From Anarhynchus alexandrinus (Eukaryota > Chordata > Aves > Charadriiformes > Charadriidae), in the NCBI GenBank assembly GCA_008711295.1, contig VUYV01000069.1, positions 3,628,474-3,692,473 of the forward strand: DNA of 64,000 nucleotides, in the 5' to 3' direction. The notes beneath the pieces were generated by a model that had not been told where the DNA came from, made no database searches, and saw nothing but the letters and a program-made list of their open reading frames with translations. Positions 1 to 9,327 of this stretch are shown here, piece by piece. The stretch's first letter is position 1; each line of letters begins with the position of its first letter. Position numbers and translations under genes: made by a program.

Positions 1-1339
1 TAGTATAGTGTTTAATGGTAACATCACATGAAATTAGATTTATTTTTTGTATTTCATTGAAAAGTTTCAATTGCTTTAAATCAAGGACAGTTTAAATTTC
101 CTACAGGCGGTATGCAACACAAGGCCTTTCTGAGACTGCCGGCAGGCAGTTTTCCAAAGGGTCCTTTTTACATTACAGTTCAGGGCAGCAGGTTCATATT
201 TAAATAAATGCTTCATGACATCAGTAACCGATGACTTCAATCTCTTTTACTTTACCTTTGACACCAGCATATTGGTACTTGTCTTTACCCGCATTTTAAC
301 ATTGTCACTGTTTATTCTTTCATTATTCCCGTTAATTTTTTCCTCTTCTTCTCCATCATCTGTATTTCCTTCTTTTTTCCCTCTCTCCTGCTTTCGTGAG
401 TTAACTCTTCAGCTGCTTGCGTTTTTCCTGTTATCGCTGCACAAGACTCTGGATAAGGGCAGGTGGAAAAGCTACTGCTGAGTAACGTCTGAAATGCGTC
501 TGCTGTGGTGTGACAGACCATCTGCATGCATGAAATACCAGCTTACCTGATCTTTTTCATTTACTCTACTGGAATTGTGTGTTTGTTCTTGTACTTACAT
601 GACCACAGGTGCACCCAGAGCTATCCTAAAGCAGTTAAAATTCTGCAGCCCAGGACACCCAGCAGTGACACACTTGTCTGCCAGTACTCTTAATCATGCT
701 TTCCTTCTTTTCCCCTTCCACCAGGCACATACCCTGGTCTCCACAGCTTGCTCTTATTGTCCTCTTTTGCTTTTGGCACTTGACTTCTGTTACCATTTAT
801 CATGTTTTCATCTCTCAGTTTTGAACAGAGATATTTCCCATTCCTTTTGTTAAATTTGCTTGTGAAACAAGAAAAGTCTACTTGTTTTACAGAGGTTTAC
901 TGCATCTATCAGTAGCTGTTTGGTGCAATGGGATTGAGATCAGTTCTGTGGAACGTAGTCTTTTTGGTAGAGAAGTTTCAGCCATGGTGACAATATTTGT
1001 GTTCCTTACAGAAGCAAGCCCCCCGCATGAAACCTTAGGTTTTGTCATTTCTGACTTATTTTAAATGAGCTGGAAGTTTTAAAAAGCTTTGTAGTTGGGA
1101 TGCTGTAATGTACATTGCAGTAACGTAGGAAAGATGTTTGAAGCGTGTTATATTGGGGACCATATATATATAACAGTAGGAGATTTTTACATTAAATTTC
1201 TTCTTTCTTGATTTCACACTTTTAGGGCTACCAGTCTTCAGAATATACACAGTAAGTTTTCACAGTGTTATAGTATATAAACATCCTTCAAAATATTAGC
1301 AAAATGTCCTGTATTGTGGTTCTGTAAAGAGAGCATAAG
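1..1339. other. AT-rich non-coding stretch, no gene recognised
   Basis: I see no repeat family and no convincing gene here. The open frames are short, overlap on both strands and have no recognisable domains. Near 1226-1251 a strong acceptor and a strong donor bracket 26 bases; this is listed separately as a weak microexon candidate. Confidence 0.6.
1226..1251 (+). other. weak microexon candidate (26 nt)
   Basis: A pyrimidine-rich tract ending in cacttttag is followed by 26 bases and then by the strong donor gtaagt at 1252-1257. One frame reads GYQSSEYT without a stop. No host gene is identifiable, no other exon of the same transcript can be linked, and matches of this quality occur by chance in tens of kilobases of AT-rich DNA. 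The splice-site pattern is seen; an exon is only inferred. Confidence 0.12.
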
Positions 1340-1860
1340 TGTGGTGGGTTAGCTTTGGCCGGCCCCTCGCTCGCTCCCCGCCATGACAGGACGGGGGCAG
1401 AAAACAGCACTAAAAAAAGCTCGTGGGTTAAGACAAAGATGGGGAGATTGCTTACCAGTTACTGTTACAGGTAAAACAGACCTGACCTGGGGAACATTAA
1501 TTTAATTTATTGCCAATTAAACCAGATTTGAGTAGTGAGAAATAAAGCAAATTAAAGCATCACTTTCTCCAGGAAGCAGCACCTCGCCTTCTTCTTCGCT
1601 GACCTTGGTGTTGCAGGGCTGTTTCTCACACCTTTTTCCCCCTCCTCCTCTGCCTGCGTGGCGATTTTGCCCTTTCCTAAATCTCTTTTCCCTGAGGTGC
1701 CACCATCTTGTCTGGGGGGCTCAGCCGTGCCCTGGGGTGGGTGGGTTGGATCCGGACGGAACCGCTGTGTCCGGCACGGGGCAGCCCAGGCCTCTTCTCA
1801 CAGCGGCCGCCCCACAGCTCCCGCTGCCGGCGCCTCGCCACAGACACCCCGTGCAGTAAA
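1340..1860 (-). mobile_element. solo LTR of an avian ERVL-like endogenous retrovirus
   Basis: The block is markedly more GC-rich than its flanks. Read on the minus strand it ends in ...aacccaccaca at 1340, the usual CA terminus of an LTR. It carries AATAAA (complement at 1506-1511) within a ggcaataaattaaatt segment about two thirds of the way along. Both the terminal segment and the pyrimidine-rich region around 1575-1700 resemble, from memory, a widespread bird LTR family. The 5' boundary near 1860 is soft. I saw no exact target-site duplication (ataag precedes the 3' end; no identical 5-mer was found at the other end). No retroviral coding sequence or partner LTR is present. Compared with longer copies I recall, a central block of short repeated motifs appears to be missing. 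The short open frames in 1605-1870 are by-products of the GC content. Confidence 0.65.
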
Positions 1861-2773
1861 TAATCCATAGTACTGTTGTTTTCATGACTGAAAGAAAAAA
1901 AAAAGAACCCGATGTGAACAATGTAGCATGTTTCTGTGGGTTTTGGGGTGAAGCGAGAAACAAAAACTTAAGACAAGTCCCTTTTAGGTGAGTGAGTGCT
2001 GGTCGGGGAAGGGAGACGCACCACAGAGGGGTTGAGGATAGGTGGGGATTGGCCTGCTTGGTTTAAAAACCCAAAACCTAAATAGTGAAAGCATATTGTT
2101 ACCATAGCTAAATTATTGTTTTGATAGAACAGTAAAAAACATGAAGTGCATTCTTGCAAGGAGAGGCCTTTGTTCATCGCACAGTAAGGTCTGGAAACGA
2201 AAAGCTGAAGTTTAGGTGTTACGCAGTAATTCTCTGTGGAATGTAAATGTAAGTTTTTGTGTTTCATATTCCTGATTTTATAGTGGAGGGTGCTTATTTA
2301 TTCAGGGTTATAGCCTGTATGTTTGTGCCACTGATCATATATAAAAATGAAAGCAATTTAGGAACAGAGCCTGTATGTTACCTGGCAGTTTTTAACGAGT
2401 CGTAGTGGGTCAGTGGAAAAAAATTCCATCTGGGGCTTTGAATCAGACTCATATCCTTGACAGGAATTTCCACAGGATCATATTCAGTCAATTGTCATAA
2501 ATTAAAATTCATTGGCTCTGCAACAGCCAAAGCGAATGATGTTACTGGCAAAAGTAATCACACTGTACCTTTTTGAAGTAAAGTTCTTACCTGCCAGGAT
2601 TCTCTACCATATACATTTCAGTCATCCTTCTTTAAAAGAAAATATATGTTAATATTTTGGAAAGCAAAACCACGTAGTTTAGCTTATTAATATTTTACTG
2701 TATTTATTTTATATTGAGTTTGTACAGTGCCCGGAGGTGTTTGTATGAGGACCATTTTATTCATGTAAAATTA

Positions 2774-2798
2774 ATTGATTTATTGATTGATTGATTGA
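2774..2798. repeat. ATTG microsatellite
   Basis: About six units of an ATTG/GATT tetranucleotide with one imperfect unit (attt) near the start. Seen directly. Confidence 0.85.
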
Positions 2799-4170
2799 AG
2801 AAATCACAAGATGAGCATAAAAACAGAAAAATACCTGTCCAAGAAAATTTATTGCTTTTAAAATATGAAAGCTATTCACATTCCCATTAAGTTTTGATGT
2901 ATGTTTCAGACAGAAGATGTTTTGTGTTTCATGAGCAACATGTGCATCATACAGTGCAGGAGGTTGCTATGGCAATTGTTTTACTCATTTAATATGAAAG
3001 TTGATGCAGAAATGAGAATTTGTATAAATGCCTAAATTAACTTGTACCCTTCATTTGTTTGAAAATTGAAATAGGTTAAACTCATTCCTGCGCACTTACT
3101 TCTCTATGAACAAATACATTTTCTTATCTTATGAAAATCAAAGATTTGATCAGTCTTTCTTTGGCTTTTACTATTGGTTTAAATCACTTGAGTCAGAGGC
3201 TTTGCTACTGTGACAATATTGTCCAAAGGGTAATTAAAAATAGTTGTAGAAGATATTACCTCTGTATTTACTGTGGGATCCCATACAGAAACCTACTGAG
3301 CGTGAAGAGTTGTACTGCAATTCTGCAGGCATGTGAGACAGTTCCCAAACGTTGCATGCAACATTTGGACCCTGTGTACAGTGTATTTTCAAAAGCTGAG
3401 TTAAAGTTTCTTCATACAATTCAAAGGTCTTGTCCCAAAAGTCAGACTGGATCTGAGAAAAGTGTGGCTAGAGCAAAACCAGGGTATTGCAGAGCAACTA
3501 CTCAGAGCGGCCAAGTAACAAATATTTTAAAAAGCATATAATTACTTTTTCTACCTAAGGTCCAACATAGAAACTAATCACTCATGCAAATTTTTCTTCA
3601 TAAAAGATCCAGTTATTATCTGCAAGTTACTATATACTTCATTTTGGTAAGGAGTGATACGGAGACCAGCAGGACTAGATTTATACTCGTGTGTCTTTAC
3701 TGATGTTCTTATCCTGCTCCATACCGGTTAGCTGTTAATATAATACCAGTGACTTCAGTTATAGTTACAATTACTATGAGCATTTATGCTGGTTTTGACA
3801 GAAGGGTGGATAAAAACTTACTTGTGAAACGTTCTTTTTTCTTAACTGAAGATCCTGTTTTGTTGATGAGAATTTCTGCTAACAAAAATGGATCAACTTC
3901 TTAGAGGTACATCTACGTACCTGTGTCATGTAGGCTGGACATGTATCTTTAAGGAAAAAAAAAGGGCGATTTATGAAACATTCACAAGAATATTGTTGTA
4001 AAGGGATAACAGTTTACAGCATTTTTTGTTTATAATTATTAAGGAACCAGGTATTTGTGTTACAGCTCAGACCCTTTGCAGATTAGGGATGTGAAAATGT
4101 ACCTTTTTGTTCACTTACACAATTGTGTACAAAGCTCACGCACAATCCCTTTTATGTATACTTGAACTCT

Positions 4171-4195
4171 TGTGTGTGTGTAGAGAGAGAAGAGG
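4171..4195. repeat. TG/AG dinucleotide run
   Basis: A short (TG)n run passes directly into an (AG)n run followed by purines. Seen directly; it is short and unremarkable. Confidence 0.8.
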
Positions 4196-5199
4196 AAGAT
4201 CATTCTGGCTCATGTTTGAAATACCTTGTATATCTTTTATTGACAGCTTATCCCTTCTTCTCAAGCCAGGCACTGGTACTCAGCATTCTCACTCACCCCT
4301 TATCCTGCTGCTCAAAGTACTCAGTTCCTGTAGTTTTCATCATTCTTCCGTAACAACTGTATGAGGATATGACTGGAAAGTAGAAAAGATCAAGTGTCCA
4401 TCATTACTCTGTCCTGTCATGGCATCAGTGACTACTATTTTCATTCTTTTTTGCTACTGATAATTAAATGCAAGTGCAACAAGATTATGATATCAAATGA
4501 CTACTGCCAAAAGTAACGTGAATGGAGATGAGTAAAAGTCAAATCTAATGACCTGGAGTCCCTTCCCCAAATTCAAGGGCACGTTCAGAGAGGATAGTGG
4601 CACATTATCTGTTATGTCTAGTAAGCCACAGGTCTCTGCTCACCAGCAGTAACCAGCCATACCACCTTCAGGCGGTGGCTTCAGTCAGTGTTTAGTAGCA
4701 GAAGCCATTGTTCAGAACTTAGGGGACATTCCATTTACATCTGCTGCTTCCTAGGAACAAGGCCTCTTTGGTGAGTGTGTCATTCATCGGTTACAGATGA
4801 GGAACAGGACATCAGTGAGTGTGCTTTTGGGGTCATGTAATCTACAGGAGGAAAATAGATCCCATTGTGGAAGTGACTGCACTGTGGAAGATGGGGAACA
4901 CATGGGGTTCTTGAGAACTGGACATAGCTACAGCTAGGGGCCTGAAAGTCCCTGAAAATGAGCCCTACCAGTGTCTCTTCTCCTCTCAGCCTGCTCTAAC
5001 CATTTGTAGTTATTAGTGCCTTTTGGCCTCCAGGAAGCCTCTTATTTCTATCTAGCTTTTTTATTTTTATTTAAAAAAAAGTTTTTAGCCTTTTGTGTGC
5101 TTGCAACTTTTTATGTATTGTACTTCAGTGATACGAGAAACGTTTTAGCATAAGGGTGGGTGACCCACAGTTGGGTTTGAGGTCCAAGCCAGTATAGAT

Positions 5200-5689
5200 C
5201 CACCAAGGACTTTAGCATCTCTAATGTCTTCTAGCTCAGTTATACATTCTGTAAGAAATTACCTTTTTTTATTTGATTTGAGCATGTGTCTCGCAGCTTG
5301 TTTTTATAATTCTTACGCTGGAGTGTTGGCCTCCTCCATACCCTTCCCATGTTTTGGACTTTTTTCATATCTCTTTCAGTCATCTCTTTTCCAACCTGTA
5401 GCGTTATAGTCTACATAGCTATTGTCTGTATGGAAGCCATCTGTACTTTTGACTATTCTGTTTGAATCTTCTAGAGGTCTATGGTAACCTTTTTGGCTAG
5501 GCAGGGAAAGGGAGAGAGTTATATACTAGGTTCTAGATACTGTTGTATTTCCACTGAATTTATACAGTTGCATGTTGATCTTTTAATTTATTCCCCCCCC
5601 TGCCCCTTTCTTAGCGCTTCCTGTTGTTCAGTTTGAGCTGAGATTTTCACATGACCATAATTTATAGTTGCAAATGCTCATTGTACATT
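5200..5689 (-). mobile_element. possible 3' extension of the ancient LINE
   Basis: Pyrimidine-rich sequence immediately on the 3' side (minus-strand sense) of the clearer LINE remnant. Pieces around 5320-5400 loosely resemble the antisense of the C-terminal part of CR1-type ORF2, but no continuous alignment could be made by eye. It also holds a run of eight C at about 5593-5600. The start is arbitrary. Confidence 0.3.
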
Positions 5690-6589
5690 TCTTCTCATTA
5701 AATATTACTTGCTGTTTATCAGTTCATGTTCAGTATTATATTTTCTTTCTGCAGTTCTTCAGTCTGCCCTCATCTTTACTACCCGTGGTTTAGTGTTAGA
5801 GACAATGTTGTCACATCATGGCTCATCCCCTTTCCAGACAATTTTTGAATATGCTCAACAGCACCGGCCTTCTTACAGATAGATGCTTTGGGTCTCCATT
5901 GTTGATCTCCTCCTGGGAAATGCTGCAAACTGTCATTTATTCTTAATATCCTCTCTTTTAATTATTTTAAGGAATGCAAGGACCTCCCTTTGTTTCTCCC
6001 ATACAGTTTAGTTCCTCTGCAAGACTTCGGGTAAGAGAGCTTATAAAATGATTTTTGGAAATACAGGACTTACAAGTGGATTTCTTTTGTCCATGTTCTC
6101 AGTGATTTCTCCAAAAACCTGTGGTCATCTGAGACATGGCTTTCCTTTTCATACTGGAATGTTGACTCCTTCCCAACTTGTCATATATATTGACGTACAC
6201 ATATTCTTTATTGTAGTCTATACCAAGTTGCCTAGTGTGAACTCCATGTGTACTGATCTGTAGTTTTCTAGATCTTCTCTAAATTTTTTTGATTGATTTC
6301 ATGTTTACTGTCTTCCTTAGATACTAAGACAATTTGAAGCAGACATTTGTGCCTTATTATAAGTTCAGCTATTTCATACTCATGTTCCTTTAGAGCTGTT
6401 GATGGGATACACTCCAGTGAAATAATCTCTTAGAGCTCAGTTTGTCTTTTTGTTCTCATCTTCTCTAATGGCACTTCAATTTTAAGACAGATCCTCTCAT
6501 GTTTCTCTCTAAAGAGGGTGTTTGGCCTAGTAACTTCTTCAATCTCCTCTACTGTGGATGCCTCTATTGTGGCCCCTTCTCTCTGCCAG

Positions 6590-6835
6590 CCGTGGGCAGA
6601 AGCTCCTAGGTATGTGGAAGGCTCCTCTCTAGGCCTGATCCTGACCCCCAGCCTTGGCCTGTCCCCACTGAGGTGCCTGGTACTGTGGGCTGGGGCTGCT
6701 CCTGGCTGCCCCCTGGCCCACCACGCTGTCTGGCCGAGGGCAGCCAGGTCCTGCCCTGCCCATGGACAGCTGCCACCACTCCTGGCCACCAGCCCATAGG
6801 GAGGTGCCAGTCCCTGCAGCTCTCTGACACCTTCC
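6590..6835. repeat. GC-rich block inside the ancient LINE
   Basis: About 245 bases much richer in G+C than anything around them, rich in ctgccc, ggcc and cagc words. LINE-like sequence resumes on both sides, so this looks like an insertion into the LINE. Its source is not recognised; it could be a GC-rich retroelement piece or a minisatellite-like unit. It is open in more than one frame, which creates the 146-codon minus frame at 6430-6870; I see no protein motif in that frame. Confidence 0.4.
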
Positions 6836-7076
6836 TGTGTATTCATATTTAATCCTTCCAGAGATGACAATCCTTTCTGTTTTCATCACTTGGACACAAG
6901 CTTTTAGAAGGATGCCTTTTTCTTTCTAATAACCTCCTTCATACTGTTTGTTCATGACAGCTCCCTTCTCTGGATTTTCTCAGTCTTTTTTGATAGGTTG
7001 TATGCATTTCTTCTGAGCTTGCAAAAGGTGTCTTTAATCAGTCTCTGTGCCACCTGTAAAGATGTGACTCTTATAG
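6685..7076 (+). repeat. direct duplication, copy 1 (392 bp)
   Basis: It begins gtgggctggggctgctcc and ends gatgtgactcttatag. Copy 2 at 7078-7470 is nearly identical: by eye there are three substitutions (c/t in ccacgctg, c/t in gcagctctc, a/c in ttcatactg) and one extra C in copy 2. The copies are separated by one N only. Confidence 0.95.
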
Positions 7077-7077
7077 N
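7077..7077. other. single-base N, probable contig join
   Basis: A lone N sits exactly at the junction of two near-identical 392/393-bp copies. This is the pattern left when two contig ends that overlap are placed end to end instead of merged. Confidence 0.9.
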
Positions 7078-7470
7078 GTGGGCTGGGGCTGCTCCTGGCT
7101 GCCCCCTGGCCCCACCATGCTGTCTGGCCGAGGGCAGCCAGGTCCTGCCCTGCCCATGGACAGCTGCCACCACTCCTGGCCACCAGCCCATAGGGAGGTG
7201 CCAGTCCCTGCAGTTCTCTGACACCTTCCTGTGTATTCATATTTAATCCTTCCAGAGATGACAATCCTTTCTGTTTTCATCACTTGGACACAAGCTTTTA
7301 GAAGGATGCCTTTTTCTTTCTAATAACCTCCTTCATCCTGTTTGTTCATGACAGCTCCCTTCTCTGGATTTTCTCAGTCTTTTTTGATAGGTTGTATGCA
7401 TTTCTTCTGAGCTTGCAAAAGGTGTCTTTAATCAGTCTCTGTGCCACCTGTAAAGATGTGACTCTTATAG
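7078..7470 (+). repeat. direct duplication, copy 2 (393 bp)
   Basis: Second copy of 6685-7076; it runs on into LINE sequence (ctgtcccttttttc) without a break. Because both copies end at the same LINE position and only the second continues, the simplest reading is an unmerged overlap, with the few differences being allelic or sequencing error. A true recent tandem duplication is the alternative. Confidence 0.95.
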
Positions 7471-7640
7471 CTGTCCCTTTTTTCTTCCCTGTAACAAGCT
7501 TACTCATTTTTATTCAGTGACCCTCTTTGAAATAGTGGTAGGTTTTTCTTGGCTTTTGTTGCCCCTTCAAGGACATAGATTCCAATCTACATCAAAGCGG
7601 TTATTGACTGTGGCTAGAAATTTACTTTGGGTCATACCCT

Positions 7641-8934
7641 GATGTGACGTGTACTTGTACAAGACAGGCAGAAATATCTAACAGCCCTAATATTTATCTG
7701 CCATACTTATAGGGACATTTTTCAGTGTTAGGAAGGTGCTCTATTTCTTAGGTGTCTTTAGGGATGGGTTCAAAGCATGGGTTATGTTTATATCCTCTGT
7801 CTTTCTCAATGTTGTCTTCCTTGGCCATTGCTGAAGGAGAGTCTCTGGGTTGTTTAACATGACTGGACTGTTAACTTCCGGATGGATCTCATACTCGAGG
7901 GCAGTCATTCTCTAACTTTTGTGAAAAAACCTTCAATCTTTGATCTTGCCCAGTAACCTGAAGTGGTCTGTATGAAAATATAACATAGCTGAAGGCTTGA
8001 TTGTGCATTTGTGTCTGTAGGGAGGTCTGGCCTGTAAGAGTTTACTCGCTACAGTTCAATGTAACTCTCAGTAGGGAACCAAAGAGCAAATGACAGAGAT
8101 GTGTAAGCAGCATCCTCTAGAGAGGCCTCTTACTCAGGTCACTGGGCAGGGTCTCTGAGAAGGAATATGCCATCAAAGACATACACCTCTTTTCTTCTTT
8201 GCAAAAGACACAAAAAATGAAGTCATGCCAAATGTCAGTTTTAGGGTAGGGACATCTGTGAGGATCTAATTGTCTTACGGACACTTAGTTTGCGATAATT
8301 ATCTGTAGCTAACCATGGTGGTCATATCAGTATTAAATCAACCTCATAAGCAGCATAAGCAATCCTTGAGGTGCCCAAACTGAGGATGTGGTAAGGCCAT
8401 GGAAGTCCCATGCTGATAAGTGAGTAACCCCTGTTCAGCCAAAGTGGGAAACACCTACTTAGCAGATGCTGTCAACAGTCAGCTAATGGAGATAACAGCA
8501 ATTGGTGGGACAATTGCCTGTCTTTATTTTCATGGTGGCTCTTTTGGCAGGAGATTGTGGTTCCCCAAGTAGGTTGTCTTAGAACCTTTTCTTGTTTGTT
8601 TGTTTTTTTCTCTTCCGTTTCCCCAAAGTTTGTTGGTCTTACTTACCTTCTTTTTCCCTCATTTCCCTTTTGGTCTTCAGAAGCTTAAGAGGTGTGTGTG
8701 TCATTTTTTCTGGCAGTTCTATTATTGTATCTTGATTGATTAGCTGGGTTCTGCATTGTTTGGGGGGTGGAGTTTAACTGTTCTGTGTTTCTTTTCCCCA
8801 AGAAGTTGTTTCTGTGACTATTTAATTTTTTATATTTTGTTGGGTTATTTGTTGGGATTTCAATTTTTTTTATTAAGATGGGATTTTTGTGGGTGGGGAA
8901 GAAACAGTAGGAGCTAGAGCTCTGTATGCAGATG
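7641..8934. other. unassigned non-coding stretch, possibly more decayed LINE
   Basis: No gene is recognised. The composition resembles the preceding LINE remnant as far as about 7950, but no landmark could be matched. The part from 8540 to 8890 is T- and G-rich low-complexity sequence. Confidence 0.4.
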
Positions 8935-9327
8935 CAGAGCTATGGCATCATAGGAATAAACTGCCAAGTGCCAGAACAACTTGAATGGTGGGAGCTCAGT
9001 GATGGATGGATGCAAGCTCTACAGAAGAGTCAGGCAGAGGAAGGGGTTGGAAGGTTGCCCTTTATGTGAAGGAGCAGTTTGAATGTGTGGAGCTCTAATG
9101 TGTGAAGGTTTTGATTCAATATAAGGGAAAAGATTGTCAATGAAAGGACAATTATGCAGGAGAACAGGTTGCCTAGGGAAGCCAGGTTGTGAAATTGCCT
9201 TTTTTGAAAGTTTTGAAGATGCATCTGGCTGATGTCCTAAGTGACCCAGTCAAAATTCAGGTGCTGTTTTACGCAGGGGTTTGGACTAGACAACCTCCTG
9301 CTGTGAGTGAATGAGTCTGTGATATTG
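8935..9327 (+). mobile_element. internally deleted CR1 LINE (endonuclease scrap joined to 3' end)
   Basis: 8935-9100 resembles the endonuclease part of CR1 ORF2: agctatggcatcat followed by a ggtgggagctc stretch, the gatggatgcaagctct segment, and an open run VALYVKEQFECVEL at 9054-9095 that fits the CR1 GVALYVKE block and is closed by TAA at 9096. From about 9115 it passes straight into CR1 3'-end sequence (gagaacaggttgcctaggga, then ggggtttggactagacaacc at about 9277-9296). The rest of ORF2, including reverse transcriptase, is missing. The tail octamers are degenerate (gagtctgtgatattgtg). It is not functional. Confidence 0.7.

Larger units (their letters stand above)
1861..5199. other. AT-rich non-coding stretch with minor simple repeats
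   Basis: No gene is recognised. It holds an ATTG-type run at 2774-2798 and a TG/AG run at 4171-4195. The 136-codon frame at 3131-3541 on + has no recognisable motif and no supporting splice or promoter context, so I treat it as chance. The segment around 4560-4960 is more GC-rich and looks like decayed repeat, but I cannot name it. Confidence 0.5.
5690..7640 (-). mobile_element. ancient CR1/L3-like LINE, ORF2 remnant (antisense)
   Basis: The plus strand reads as the antisense of a CR1-clade ORF2, with landmarks in the right order. 5780-5870 matches the antisense of the RT segment with the conserved FxDD and INDL blocks (for example gctcaacagcaccggcc at about 5853-5870). 6120-6290 matches the antisense of the finger region, including ggaatgttgactccttccc and ctgatctgtagttttct. 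6395-6560 matches the part upstream of RT. 6905-7640 matches the endonuclease-RT linker, including ggatgcctttttctttctaa and cacctgtaaagatgtgactc. Frames are broken throughout, so it is a fossil. It is interrupted by a GC-rich block (about 6590-6835) and inflated by a 393-bp duplication. Family naming rests on remembered consensus sequences; L3-like versus another old CR1 subfamily cannot be settled here. Confidence 0.7.

Noticed and set aside
1605..1963. Four overlapping frames of 63 to 84 codons on both strands
   Set aside because: They lie in the GC-rich LTR and its edge, and no protein motif is present.
4780..4810. MIR-like word ttacagatgaggaac
   Set aside because: A 15-base resemblance with no extension in either direction; not enough for a SINE call.
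5748..5760. Strong-looking acceptor ttttctttctgcag
   Set aside because: It falls inside the antisense LINE remnant; the open stretch after it matches LINE sequence, not an exon.
6430..6870. 146-codon minus frame, and its partial repeat at 7034-7264
   Set aside because: It spans LINE remnant and GC-rich insert, and its repetition is the 393-bp duplication. No domain is recognisable.
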